Shown: positions 1 to 7,673 of the stretch, in pieces | How positions within the stretch are numbered: the stretch's first letter is position 1 | How the letters are laid out: the number at the start of each line of letters is the position of its first letter | Assembly: GCA_002707765.1 (NCBI GenBank) | Contig: PANV01000042.1 | Coordinates: forward strand, 1-14,502 | DNA: 14,502 bases | Origin: Fidelibacterota bacterium | Lineage (GTDB): Bacteria > Fidelibacterota > Marinisomatia > SCGC-AAA003-L08 > D37C17 | Reading direction: 5' to 3' | Made by a program: the position numbers and the translations under genes | Notes under the pieces: generated by a model | Seen by the model: the letters and a program-made list of their open reading frames with translations, nothing else | What the model was told of the DNA's origin: nothing | Database searches by the model: none

Positions 1-158
1 TCATAGTTGCTTTGATAAAATTTGAAATTATTATTTGATATTTCAGGAGAATTTTCAAGCCATTTCATTAGCTCGTCAAGAGATTCTTTGCCGTAAAGGC
101 TAGGTTCTCTCTCTCCTAATAAATTTAAATTTGGACCATTAATTACTAGTATATTCAT
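1..158 (-). CDS. aroQ: 3-dehydroquinate dehydratase, type II (partial, N-terminal part only)
   Basis: The gene runs off the left edge of the window; only the first 52 codons are present. It would convert 3-dehydroquinate to 3-dehydroshikimate in the cytoplasm, the third shikimate-pathway step. The visible N-terminus carries the type II signature NGPNLNLLGEREPSLYG (residues 7-23), which includes the active-site Arg17 and Tyr22 region of this small flavodoxin-like, usually dodecameric enzyme. The ATG at 158 overlaps the aroB stop codon as ATGA, so translation is probably coupled to aroB; an AGAGG about 14 bases upstream is a poor ribosome-binding site. It is the last visible gene of the minus-strand aro/men operon and follows aroB, whose product is its substrate. 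The identification is clear from the motif although two thirds of the protein lies outside the window. Confidence 0.93.
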   Translation of the reverse strand, partial: MNILVINGPNLNLLGEREPSLYGKESLDELMKWLENSPEISNNNFKFYQSNY

Positions 159-1162
159 AATATGTCTAGAGCCTCTGCGATTAATTTTTTGTTAAAGTTA
201 GGTTTTATAATTGCATTACCTAATTTATCTAATAAAATAAAATTTAATGCACCACCAATATTTTTTTTATCATTTTCCATATGAATCATTATTTCATTTT
301 TGTTAATTGAACCAAGCTTTGGGAGGTTAAATGTTTCCCAAATATTCTTAATTCTTTTTTTTTCTTCTTTATCTAAATCAGATAGATGAGTTGCAACTTT
401 CATGCCATATAATATTGCTCTGCCATGTGACAATTTAAAATCATAATAGCTTTCTAAAGCATGTCCAACAGTATGACCAAAATTTAATATATTTCTTATA
501 CCTTTATCATAATGATCTTTATTAACAATTGTTAATTTGTTTTTTATGCATTTATCTATAAGTTCCTTAAAAATATCTAAATCTAAATTTGGAAAATGTT
601 TTACTACTTTAGACTCTATAAAATTGAACAGCTTAACATCCATTATTAGGCTATATTTGAAAATTTCAGCCATTCCATTTAACCTTTCATTATCATCTAA
701 AGTTTGTATAAAATTTAATCCTATAATTATTTCATTAGAATCTTTGAATGTTCCTAATAAATTTCTCGTATCTAAAAAATTTAAAGCAGTTTTACCACCT
801 ATAGCAGCATCAACCATAGCAAGCAAAGATGTTGGTATCATTATTAAATCTATACCTCGCATATAAGTTGAGGCAATAAAGCCAGCAAAATCACATACAA
901 TTCCACCTCCAATAGCTATAATACATGACTTTTTATTACAATTATTTTCATTAAGAAAAGTTATTGCATCTATGTAGTGTTGAATTGATTTACAGCTTTC
1001 GCCATCCTTGCATATGAAAATTAGATTTGATAAATCATTTATAAATGAGTGATGAGAAATAATTTTTGAATTTGATAAAATAAAAATTTTATCATATTTA
1101 TTTTCGATAGATTTAATCGTACTAATTATTTCAGATTCTGTATTTTTATAATTAATTTTCAT
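155..1162 (-). CDS. aroB: 3-dehydroquinate synthase
   Basis: AroB cyclises DAHP to 3-dehydroquinate, the second shikimate-pathway step, using NAD and a divalent metal in the cytoplasm. The 335-residue length is slightly below the usual 350-360. Visible motifs are the NAD-binding GGG at 85-87 followed by VCDFAGF, then PTSLLAMVDAAIGGKTALN (110-128), the MAE metal Glu166, NFGHTVGHALES with metal His230 and His234, and SHGRAILYGM with the third metal ligand His246. All expected metal and nucleotide positions are kept, so the enzyme should be active. The start overlaps the 3' end of aroK by 11 bases and the stop overlaps the aroQ start by 4 bases. No Shine-Dalgarno sequence is evident before the ATG, which fits translational coupling inside the operon. 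Confidence 0.96.
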   Translation of the reverse strand: MKINYKNTESEIISTIKSIENKYDKIFILSNSKIISHHSFINDLSNLIFICKDGESCKSIQHYIDAITFLNENNCNKKSCIIAIGGGIVCDFAGFIASTYMRGIDLIMIPTSLLAMVDAAIGGKTALNFLDTRNLLGTFKDSNEIIIGLNFIQTLDDNERLNGMAEIFKYSLIMDVKLFNFIESKVVKHFPNLDLDIFKELIDKCIKNKLTIVNKDHYDKGIRNILNFGHTVGHALESYYDFKLSHGRAILYGMKVATHLSDLDKEEKKRIKNIWETFNLPKLGSINKNEIMIHMENDKKNIGGALNFILLDKLGNAIIKPNFNKKLIAEALDIL

Positions 1163-1679
1163 TTAATATTGATAAAATCTCATTACTTATATTTTCTATC
1201 GTTTTATTATCAGTAATTATGGTGTGGGTCGCACATTCTTTATACATTTTTTTTCTTTTTAACCAAATTGCTTGCAACTCTTTTTCTGAATTGTTTTTTT
1301 CAATTAAAGGTCTCATAGATTTATCATCATTTTTAATTCTACTTTTGGATGTTAAAGCTGAACATTGAAATAGAAAAGTATTTTTTGATTTCTTAAAAAT
1401 CGATCTATTTTTTTTATTTAAAATTGCACCACCTCCCATTGAAAAAATACACTGCTTGCCAATTAAATTTTTTTCTAAACATTCATTTTCGAAAATACGA
1501 AATTTTTTTTCTCCATAATTTTTAAATATCTTTTCCGTAGTCATTTTGAGCTTTTCAATTATATAGCTGTCAGAATCAATAATTGGAATGTTTAATTGTT
1601 TTGATAAAAATTTTCCTACGCTCGTTTTGCCAGAACCCATCATGCCTATTAGAAATATATGTTTGTTATTTTTTTGCAT
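1152..1679 (-). CDS. aroK: Shikimate kinase
   Basis: A 175-residue P-loop kinase that phosphorylates shikimate to shikimate-3-phosphate with ATP. The Walker A motif GMMGSGKT is at residues 12-19. The shikimate-binding residues follow in family order: Asp35/Asp37 in IDSDS, Arg61 and Glu64 in FRIFE, the SMGGGA loop at 80-85, and the lid Arg123 in SMRPLI. The length is normal for the family. The ATG follows the aroC stop directly (TAG then ATG, no spacer) with no Shine-Dalgarno sequence, and the 3' end overlaps aroB by 11 bases. aroK beside aroB is a common arrangement; here both sit in a longer run of shikimate genes. AroK versus AroL cannot be distinguished from sequence alone, and the symbol is chosen from context. 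Confidence 0.95.
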   Translation of the reverse strand: MQKNNKHIFLIGMMGSGKTSVGKFLSKQLNIPIIDSDSYIIEKLKMTTEKIFKNYGEKKFRIFENECLEKNLIGKQCIFSMGGGAILNKKNRSIFKKSKNTFLFQCSALTSKSRIKNDDKSMRPLIEKNNSEKELQAIWLKRKKMYKECATHTIITDNKTIENISNEILSILNEN

Positions 1680-2828
1680 CTAAAATTTTGCAGATTGAAA
1701 GTGATGTAATAGTTCTTTAAAACTATCGCCACCAAACTTATCTAAAATTGTATCTGCAATTACAATGCAGGTCATACTTTCAGCAACTATGGCTGCAGCT
1801 GGCACTGCACAAGAATCAGTACGTTCTTTGTGAGCTAGTTTTGATTCTTTCGTCTTTATATCAACTGATTTTAAAGGAGTTGTTAAAGTTGATAATGGTT
1901 TCATCATAGCATTAATTTTAATAGTTTGGGAATTACTCATTCCTCCCTCAATACCGCCAGCATTATTGTTTGTTCTAGTAAACTGATTATTTTTATATTC
2001 GATTTCATCATGTAGTTCACTACCAAATGCATTTGAAGAGAATGTACTGCCAAAGGATACGCCCTTAATTGCATTAATAGAACATATAGCTTCACTTAAT
2101 TTTGCATTTAACTTTTTATTCCATGCGCTGTAATCACCTAATCCATATGGACATCCTGAAATTAATATTTTAAATTGTCCACCAACAGTATCTCCATTAG
2201 CTTGTGCTTTTTTGATAGTTTCAATTATTTTTTTTTCTATTTTATTATTTAAAACTCGTACTGGAGATTTATCAGCTAAATTATTAACTTCATTGACACT
2301 AATATTGTGATCAATAATATCATCACATACGGTATGTATTTGCGTGACATAGCTTGCCACATGAATATTTAGCTTTTCTAGTAGTTTCCTACAAATTGAA
2401 CCAAGTGCGACTCGCATTGTCGTTTCTCGAGCTGATGAGCGTTCAATCACATTTCTAATATCGTCAAATCCATGCTTCATAACACCGGCTAAGTCAGCAT
2501 GACCTGGTCTGGGGAGTGTGATTTTTTTAATATTTGGATTTTCTGTAACTGACATTTCTTCCTTCCAGTTGTCCCAATCTAGATTTTTAATCATTAGTCC
2601 AATGGGAGAGCCCAATGTATATCCCAATCTTATCCCAGAATATATATCAACAACATCTTTTTCAATTTTCATCCTACCACCCCTACCAAATCCCTTTTGT
2701 CTTCTTGAGAGATGAAAATTTATAAAATCTTTTTGAATATTTAACCCAGATGGAATTCCTTCAATGATTCCAAGAAGTCCCTTGCCATGTGATTCTCCTG
2801 CAGTAATGAAATTAATTTTATTTAACAT
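1680..2828 (-). CDS. aroC: Chorismate synthase
   Basis: AroC eliminates phosphate from 5-enolpyruvylshikimate-3-phosphate to give chorismate, using reduced FMN that is not consumed. At 382 residues it is a typical long-form enzyme. Family signatures are present in order: GESHG with His14 (11-15), SRRQKGFGRGGRM (41-53), RPGHADLAG with His110 (107-115), IERSSARETTMRVA (128-141), NNNAGGIEGGMSNSQ (287-301) and RTDSCAVPAAAIVAESM (336-352). Both conserved catalytic histidines and the FMN-phosphate-binding region are intact. The ATG overlaps the aroE stop by 7 bases and has no convincing Shine-Dalgarno sequence; the TAG stop abuts the aroK ATG. It supplies the branch-point metabolite used both by the men genes and by the partner enzyme of the trpG/pabA product encoded in this operon. 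Confidence 0.97.
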   Translation of the reverse strand: MLNKINFITAGESHGKGLLGIIEGIPSGLNIQKDFINFHLSRRQKGFGRGGRMKIEKDVVDIYSGIRLGYTLGSPIGLMIKNLDWDNWKEEMSVTENPNIKKITLPRPGHADLAGVMKHGFDDIRNVIERSSARETTMRVALGSICRKLLEKLNIHVASYVTQIHTVCDDIIDHNISVNEVNNLADKSPVRVLNNKIEKKIIETIKKAQANGDTVGGQFKILISGCPYGLGDYSAWNKKLNAKLSEAICSINAIKGVSFGSTFSSNAFGSELHDEIEYKNNQFTRTNNNAGGIEGGMSNSQTIKINAMMKPLSTLTTPLKSVDIKTKESKLAHKERTDSCAVPAAAIVAESMTCIVIADTILDKFGGDSFKELLHHFQSAKF

Positions 2829-3622
2829 ATTAATTTATCTAATTGATTATAGTCTAATTTATTTGAAATATTTGATTCAAACCATATATCTAATGATTTT
2901 AATGCCTGAAAAATGAACATTGCTCTACCATTAATTTTATTTTCGCATGAAAAATCTAATATGTTGTTTTCAATTTTATAATTGATATCTATAATATTTT
3001 TGAATTCAATTTTTGGAATTTTATTTATGATATCAAAATTTTGATTTTTTAAAAGTGTTATTGGAGTACAGTTTATAAGATTACAGTTTTCAATTTTTTT
3101 ATCATTTGGCAACTTTTTAATTTTATTATTTTTAAAGTTATTCATGATTTGATTAGTCGATTTTCTATTCCTTGATAATATAAATATATTATTTACATTT
3201 TGTTTTAGCAGAGACAAAATAATACTGCTAGCGCTAGATCCTGAACCAATAATTATATTGTTAGAACCAGCAAGGTTGATCGTATTATGATTTAGCATTT
3301 TACTAAAACCATAAACGTCATTATTATATCCATAAATTTTTTTATTTTTAAAATGAAAGCAGTTTACGTTGCCAGTTTGAATAGAATCATCATCTAAGAT
3401 GTCAGCATAGCTAATTAATTTTGATTTAAATGGCATTGTAATATTGATGCCAGTAGCTGATTTTTTTTGAAAAAAATCAATTTCAGATTTAAGATTCGAA
3501 TCAAGTTTTATACATTTTTTCGTATAGGACCCATCAATATCTAATTGTTTAAAAATATATTTAAAGAGCATTGGACTAGAGCTGTGATTTATGGGATTCC
3601 CAATTACATGAAATTTAAACAT
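2822..3622 (-). CDS. aroE: Shikimate dehydrogenase
   Basis: A 266-residue NADPH-dependent reductase of 3-dehydroshikimate to shikimate. The N-terminal substrate domain has VIGNPINHSSSPMLF (6-20), with the shikimate-binding serines 14 and 16, and NITMPFKSK (60-68) with catalytic Lys66. The motif usually read as G-x-N-T-D-G appears here as GYNNDVYG (98-105): catalytic Asp102 is kept, but Thr is replaced by Asn101 and Gly by Val103. The Rossmann glycine-rich loop is GSGSSA (126-131), followed by LSRNRKS (149-155), whose basic residues fit NADPH rather than NADH. NCTP is at 184-187. The protein is strikingly rich in Asn, Lys and Ile. The start overlaps the aroA 3' end by 8 bases and has a good AGGAG site 6 bases upstream, inside aroA. 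Confidence 0.93.
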   Translation of the reverse strand: MFKFHVIGNPINHSSSPMLFKYIFKQLDIDGSYTKKCIKLDSNLKSEIDFFQKKSATGINITMPFKSKLISYADILDDDSIQTGNVNCFHFKNKKIYGYNNDVYGFSKMLNHNTINLAGSNNIIIGSGSSASSIILSLLKQNVNNIFILSRNRKSTNQIMNNFKNNKIKKLPNDKKIENCNLINCTPITLLKNQNFDIINKIPKIEFKNIIDINYKIENNILDFSCENKINGRAMFIFQALKSLDIWFESNISNKLDYNQLDKLIC

Positions 3623-4835
3623 AAGAGTCTCCTAGGATAGTATAAAACTCAGGAAAAGAAGTTGAAATTAAATTTTGATTAGTGCGTATTATTCTTTTTT
3701 TTAGTATTATTTCAAGTATTTTAAATGTCATTGCAATTCTATGGTCATTGTAGTTATTAATATTTGTATAATACAACTTTTTATTACCAAGGATGGTGAA
3801 TCCATCCTTAAATTCATTAATGTCAGCACCACAATTTTTTAAGTTTTCAACTACAGAATTTATTCTATCGCTTTCCTTTATACGTAATTCTTGGGCACCT
3901 GATACTTTAGTCATACCATTTGCAAAGCAGGCAACCATTGCAAAAATAGGTATTTCATCAATCATAGATACAACTATACTTTTGTCAATTTTAACACCTC
4001 TTAAATTAGGTGAAAATTTTACATTAATATCAGCAACCACTTCATTTTGTTTTTCTGTCTTATTTAAAACTTTGATATCTGCCCCCATTTGACACAATAC
4101 TTTAATAAAGCCTAGCCTTGTAGAATTATAAAGAACACTTTTTAATATAATATCTGAACCTTTAATTAATATAGCTGCTGCAATGATGAAGGCTGCATTA
4201 GATATATCACCAGGAACATGATATTGAAAGCTTTTGATAGTTTGCTTTTTGTAGGAAATATCATTCAATAAATATTTTATAATTCTTTCAGTATGATCCC
4301 GTGTATTATAATTATCTTTTATGAAGCTTTCTTTAGTATTATTTAACGATGCTAAAATCATAGCAGTTTTAATTTGTGCACTCGGTTTATTAAGAACATA
4401 ATCAATGTTTTTTGCTATAGAAGGTTCAAAGGTAATAGGAAGATTATTTGTTTTATTGGTTATTTTTAAACCCATTTTTTCTAGCGGCTCAATTACTCTA
4501 AGCATAGGCCTTTTGGATAGTGAATCATCTCCATGTAAAGTTCCATGCAAGCCCTTAAATGGTAATAGTCCAAGCATGAACCTAGCTGTTGAGCCTGAGT
4601 TACCACAATCAAATTTCTTTTGTTTTGATGTAAATGTATTACCAGTAACAGATAAAAAATCTTTATCATTTTTAATTTTAATACCACAATCTTTTAAAAT
4701 CTGTATAGTATGCACCACATCAGAGCAATTTGATAAATTATATATTTTTGATTTTTCATTTGCGAGTGATCCAAAAATTACAATTCTATGTGAAATAGAT
4801 TTGTCGCCCTTTAAATATATGTTTCCTTTTAACAT
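3615..4835 (-). CDS. aroA: 3-phosphoshikimate 1-carboxyvinyltransferase (EPSP synthase)
   Basis: AroA transfers the enolpyruvyl group of phosphoenolpyruvate to shikimate-3-phosphate. The 406-residue sequence has the two-domain family motifs: GDKSISHR (10-17) with Lys12, GNSGSTAR (78-85) with Arg85, SLSKRPM (105-111), PSAQIKTA (151-158), PGDISNAAF (208-216), DEIP (293-296), ELRIKESDRI (317-326) with Glu321 and Arg324, NDHRIAMT (363-370) and SFPEF near the end. The Gly of GNSG that is replaced by Ala in the glyphosate-insensitive CP4-type enzyme is present, so nothing suggests insensitivity at that site. The start lies 8 bases after the trpG/pabA stop without a Shine-Dalgarno sequence; a small hairpin or TATAAT-like sequence (4838-4852) sits directly upstream. 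The 3' end overlaps aroE by 8 bases. Confidence 0.96.
   Translation of the reverse strand: MLKGNIYLKGDKSISHRIVIFGSLANEKSKIYNLSNCSDVVHTIQILKDCGIKIKNDKDFLSVTGNTFTSKQKKFDCGNSGSTARFMLGLLPFKGLHGTLHGDDSLSKRPMLRVIEPLEKMGLKITNKTNNLPITFEPSIAKNIDYVLNKPSAQIKTAMILASLNNTKESFIKDNYNTRDHTERIIKYLLNDISYKKQTIKSFQYHVPGDISNAAFIIAAAILIKGSDIILKSVLYNSTRLGFIKVLCQMGADIKVLNKTEKQNEVVADINVKFSPNLRGVKIDKSIVVSMIDEIPIFAMVACFANGMTKVSGAQELRIKESDRINSVVENLKNCGADINEFKDGFTILGNKKLYYTNINNYNDHRIAMTFKILEIILKKRIIRTNQNLISTSFPEFYTILGDSYV
3629..3633 (-). promoter_or_regulatory. Ribosome-binding site for aroE inside the aroA 3' end
   Basis: AGGAG on the minus strand lies 6 bases before the aroE ATG at 3622 and within the aroA coding sequence. 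Most other internal operon genes lack such a site, so aroE may be translated independently of aroA termination. Confidence 0.75.
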
Positions 4836-4837
4836 TT

Positions 4838-4852
4838 ATTGTATTATACAAT
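4838..4852 (-). promoter_or_regulatory. Small hairpin or TATAAT-like sequence in front of aroA
   Basis: ATTGTA-TAA-TACAAT is a perfect 6-base inverted repeat around three bases. It covers the trpG/pabA stop codon and ends 2 bases before the aroA ATG. It also contains TATAAT preceded by TG. Read as a -10 element, it would place transcription start close to the aroA ATG itself. In DNA this AT-rich both features could be chance. Confidence 0.25.
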
Positions 4853-5416
4853 TATTTTGAGAAAATTCTTAATTATTATTTTGCCATAATCAGTTAAAAC
4901 AGATTCTGGATGAAATTGAATTCCATAAATTGGATATTTTCTATGTTCAATACCCATTATCTCTTTATCATCGCTTAATGCAGTTATATTTAAATTAGTA
5001 TTTTCAAAATTTTTATTGATTACTAATGAATGATATCTAATTGCATTAAATTTATGTGGAATACAATCAAAAATTTTAGATTTTCTATTGTGGTTAATTA
5101 TAGATGTCTTTCCATGCATAATTCTCTTACTATTAACAATTTTTGCACCATAATGATAACCTATTATTTGATGACCTAAACATATACCTAGAATAGGTGT
5201 TTTTTTTGACATATACTTCATAATTTCTAAACAAACTCCAGAGTTCTCAGGTCTTCCAGGCCCTGGAGATATTACAATATGGGATATATTTAAGTTTAGA
5301 ATTTCTTCTATTGATAATTCATTATTTTTTATAATTTTTAAATTATTATTTATTGATCCTATATATTGGACTAAATTAAAAGTAAATGAATCAAAATTAT
5401 CAACGATTAAAATCAT
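4844..5416 (-). CDS. Glutamine amidotransferase subunit of anthranilate or aminodeoxychorismate synthase
   Basis: A 190-residue class I glutamine amidotransferase of the TrpG/PabA family. It would release ammonia from glutamine for a TrpE- or PabB-type partner acting on chorismate, in tryptophan or folate synthesis. Motifs are VDNFDSFTFNLVQY (5-18), the oxyanion PGPG (51-54), GICLGHQ with nucleophile Cys79, MHGK (100-103), RYHSLV (127-132), and GIQFHPESVLT with His169 and Glu171, which complete the triad. TrpG and PabA cannot be told apart by sequence, many bacteria use one protein for both, and no trpE or pabB lies in the window, so I leave the symbol blank. Its ATG overlaps the menE stop as ATGA, and an (ATT)5 tract precedes it instead of a Shine-Dalgarno sequence. 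It sits exactly at the junction between the men and aro halves of the operon. Confidence 0.92.
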   Translation of the reverse strand: MILIVDNFDSFTFNLVQYIGSINNNLKIIKNNELSIEEILNLNISHIVISPGPGRPENSGVCLEIMKYMSKKTPILGICLGHQIIGYHYGAKIVNSKRIMHGKTSIINHNRKSKIFDCIPHKFNAIRYHSLVINKNFENTNLNITALSDDKEIMGIEHRKYPIYGIQFHPESVLTDYGKIIIKNFLKIIV

Positions 5417-6657
5417 ATTATTATTATTATTTTAGGAATCATATAGTTTGCTAATCTCTCATTTAGCTTTCTTCTAATAGAATGTTCTGTTATATTTTTA
5501 CTACACTTTATACTTGCATGTAAAACTTGTCCCCAAGTACTACTTTCAACTTTTTTAAGTTTGCAAAAATCTACTCCATCAATTTTTTCAATATGTTTTT
5601 TAACATATTCTAATGAAATATTTTCTCCACCTGATATTATCACATCATCTGCCCTTCCCAAAATATTAAAAGAATTATCTTTTTTAATTTTAATTATATC
5701 ATTGGTATTAAAATAATCATTTGATTGTTTTTCATTCATATATTTTTTCATAATTGTTTTTGATTTTATGTGCGCTAAATTGTTTTTCACATAAATATTA
5801 ACATCGTTATGCTTTTCATAAGCGTTGGATTTACAAATCCAATAACCAGCAATTCCTGATGTAGTCTCTGTCATGCCGTATGACATGTACGCAGGTAAAT
5901 CATTTTTTATCATCTTATCTTTTAACTGTTTACTAATAGATGAACCACCAATAATTAATGCTTTCAAAATCTTTAATTCTTTACAGCTTTTATATTTTTG
6001 TATAATTTGATTCAACATTGAGGGCACCATAGATACATGAGTTACATTATATTTTTTTAGTTTTTCAAAATATTGATTGGTATTGAAATCATCTAATAGC
6101 ATTGAAAAATTTAAATGCAGAGATCTAAAGAAAATGCACAAACCACTTACGTGATTTAATGGCATATGATTTAGATAGATATTGTTTTCATTAAAATGAA
6201 TTGCTTTATTCCAAGCATTAGAGCTTTCACAAAAATTTCTATATGTCAATTCACACGGCTTAGGAATATTTGTTGTTCCAGACGTAAATAATACCAATTG
6301 GGTATTATCTAAATTAATTTCAATTTTTTTATACGCACATTTTTTATTATTGCAAGTGATATCTTTATCTTCTACTGTAATAGGTACTTGAGTCTGATTA
6401 ATATAATCTTCTAAATTTGGCAAATTGGGATAAATAACAGGAATTTTACCAAGCCTATTTAGGGCTGAAATAGCAATTAGAAGTTTAAGCTTATCTTGAA
6501 TTTTAATACCAACATATTCATATTTAATATTGGTTAAATTTTTTTCAGCATTTCGTACAAAGTAGTAAAAATCTTTATATTGAATTATATCATTATTATA
6601 AAATATAAAATTTTTATTTGGATAATTTTTAAATCTAGAAGTTAAAATATCATTCAT
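5413..6657 (-). CDS. menE: o-Succinylbenzoate--CoA ligase (MenE-like), lacking the C-terminal A10 motif
   Basis: An ANL-superfamily adenylating enzyme predicted to activate o-succinylbenzoate to its CoA thioester in menaquinone synthesis. I place the start at the ATG at 6657 (414 residues), two bases after the menC stop, because AGGAG lies 7 bases upstream. A start at 6693 would add 12 residues but overlap menC by 34 bases and lose that site. Motifs: P-loop LFTSGTTNIPK (123-133), with NIPKP instead of the usual GxPKG; A5 MSYGMTE (258-264); FNTND (316-320); A8 hinge GRADDVIISGGENIS (334-348). The protein ends at MIPKIIIII, just where family members continue into the A10 loop carrying the lysine needed for adenylation. 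That segment is absent because trpG/pabA begins there. The menaquinone assignment relies on menC, menA and menB next door. Confidence 0.85.
   Translation of the reverse strand: MNDILTSRFKNYPNKNFIFYNNDIIQYKDFYYFVRNAEKNLTNIKYEYVGIKIQDKLKLLIAISALNRLGKIPVIYPNLPNLEDYINQTQVPITVEDKDITCNNKKCAYKKIEINLDNTQLVLFTSGTTNIPKPCELTYRNFCESSNAWNKAIHFNENNIYLNHMPLNHVSGLCIFFRSLHLNFSMLLDDFNTNQYFEKLKKYNVTHVSMVPSMLNQIIQKYKSCKELKILKALIIGGSSISKQLKDKMIKNDLPAYMSYGMTETTSGIAGYWICKSNAYEKHNDVNIYVKNNLAHIKSKTIMKKYMNEKQSNDYFNTNDIIKIKKDNSFNILGRADDVIISGGENISLEYVKKHIEKIDGVDFCKLKKVESSTWGQVLHASIKCSKNITEHSIRRKLNERLANYMIPKIIIII
5417..5431 (-). repeat. (ATT)5 microsatellite at the 3' end of menE
   Basis: Five uninterrupted ATT units on the plus strand read as AAT/ATA on the minus strand. 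They encode the terminal isoleucine run of MenE and sit directly in front of the trpG/pabA ATG, where a ribosome-binding site would be expected. Copy-number change would keep the menE frame but alter the spacing before trpG/pabA. Confidence 0.85.
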
Positions 6658-6659
6658 GG

Positions 6660-7673
6660 CTATACTCCTAGACCAATGATATTTTTGATACATATTTCTT
6701 TTTGATTTTTTGAATAGATAGGTTGAATATTAAACTTAGTATAAAAATTATGTATATTAATTCCATGAAATTCAGGATTGTTGATTGTTGCTGCTAAATG
6801 AATTGTAGACATATTCCCAATAGTGGTTTCAAGACTTGATGAAAAAATTATTTTTATATTATTTGAATTACATTTTTCTATAAGCTTTAGATTTTTTTTA
6901 AATCCTCCATATATGCTTGGCTTTAAAATAACATATTTAATCAATTTATCTTTTATCCATTTATCAAATTTTGGATTCGAAATACTTTCATCAAGTGCAA
7001 TATTATAATTAGAAATTAATTTTAAATTTTTTGTTGAAAGATTAGAAATAGGCTCTTCGTAATATTCAATATTTAAATTTTTCAACTTATCAGCTAATTT
7101 TTTAAAATTTTGTACTTCAAAAGCCTGATTTGCATCTATACGAAAATTTATTGAAGGTTTGACTTTAGCAATTTGATTGAGCAATATCAAATCTTCTTTG
7201 ATTGAGTTAATACCAATTTTATATTTCAGAAAGTTAGACTTTATTTCTTTTAAATTAAAATTTGGTAAATAAAAATCACTAAATCTTATATTATTTCTAT
7301 GATTAGCATTTATGAGTTTTGCTAAAGAACAATTATTTTTCTGTGATTCTAAATCATAAAGTGCTGTATCAATTGCAAAATGTAATGAAGGGCATGATTC
7401 ACAGTGTATAGTTATCAAATCTAGTAACTCTTGAAATTCGTAATCTACGTTTAGTTCTATTGCACTAATTAAGGATTCTAAGTTCCAAATTACATCATTT
7501 ATATTCTCTTTTGAAAAACCATCTAAAGGTGCAGCTTCTCCCTTACCTTTATAAAATTCATTCTCAAAATATACTATGATCCCCTGCCTAGAGCTATAAG
7601 TTTGCTGACTATTTTTTAATTTTTGTGCTAGATTAATATCATATTTATCATAATATATCTTTTGAATTTTCAT
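6660..7673 (-). CDS. menC: o-Succinylbenzoate synthase
   Basis: MenC dehydrates SHCHC to o-succinylbenzoate. It is a 337-residue enolase-superfamily barrel enzyme. The catalytic K-x-K is KYK at 150-152, and the metal ligands fall in order: Asp180 in FRIDANQAF, Glu207 in YYEEP, and Asp228 in ALDES. The second catalytic lysine is Lys251 in ILKPS. Sequence in this superfamily alone does not exclude N-succinylamino-acid racemase or dipeptide epimerase, but menE, menA and menB as immediate neighbours make MenC much the best call. The ATG at 7673 overlaps the menA stop by 4 bases and has AGGAA 7 bases upstream, inside menA. The stop lies 2 bases before the preferred menE start. Confidence 0.92.
   Translation of the reverse strand: MKIQKIYYDKYDINLAQKLKNSQQTYSSRQGIIVYFENEFYKGKGEAAPLDGFSKENINDVIWNLESLISAIELNVDYEFQELLDLITIHCESCPSLHFAIDTALYDLESQKNNCSLAKLINANHRNNIRFSDFYLPNFNLKEIKSNFLKYKIGINSIKEDLILLNQIAKVKPSINFRIDANQAFEVQNFKKLADKLKNLNIEYYEEPISNLSTKNLKLISNYNIALDESISNPKFDKWIKDKLIKYVILKPSIYGGFKKNLKLIEKCNSNNIKIIFSSSLETTIGNMSTIHLAATINNPEFHGINIHNFYTKFNIQPIYSKNQKEICIKNIIGLGV
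6665..6669 (-). promoter_or_regulatory. Ribosome-binding site deciding the menE start
   Basis: AGGAG on the minus strand lies inside the last codons of menC, 7 bases upstream of the ATG at 6657. It supports that ATG over the one at 6693, which would sit before this site and overlap menC by 34 bases. Confidence 0.8.

Noticed and set aside
3615..4835. Glyphosate-insensitive type of EPSP synthase
   Set aside because: The motif reads GNSGSTAR with the sensitive-type Gly retained, so there is no sequence basis for the claim.
4405..4860. Long plus-strand open frame opposite aroA
   Set aside because: Its translation shows no family motif, it has no ribosome-binding site, and it lies entirely within clearly conserved aroA.
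5400..5433. Possible frameshift or programmed slippage restoring the MenE C-terminus
   Set aside because: None of the three minus-strand frames past the stop encodes an A10-like segment; the bases are fully accounted for by trpG/pabA.
6658..6693. Upstream ATG at 6693 as the true menE start
   Set aside because: It would overlap menC by 34 bases with no ribosome-binding site, whereas the ATG at 6657 has AGGAG at the right distance and begins where homologous sequence begins.
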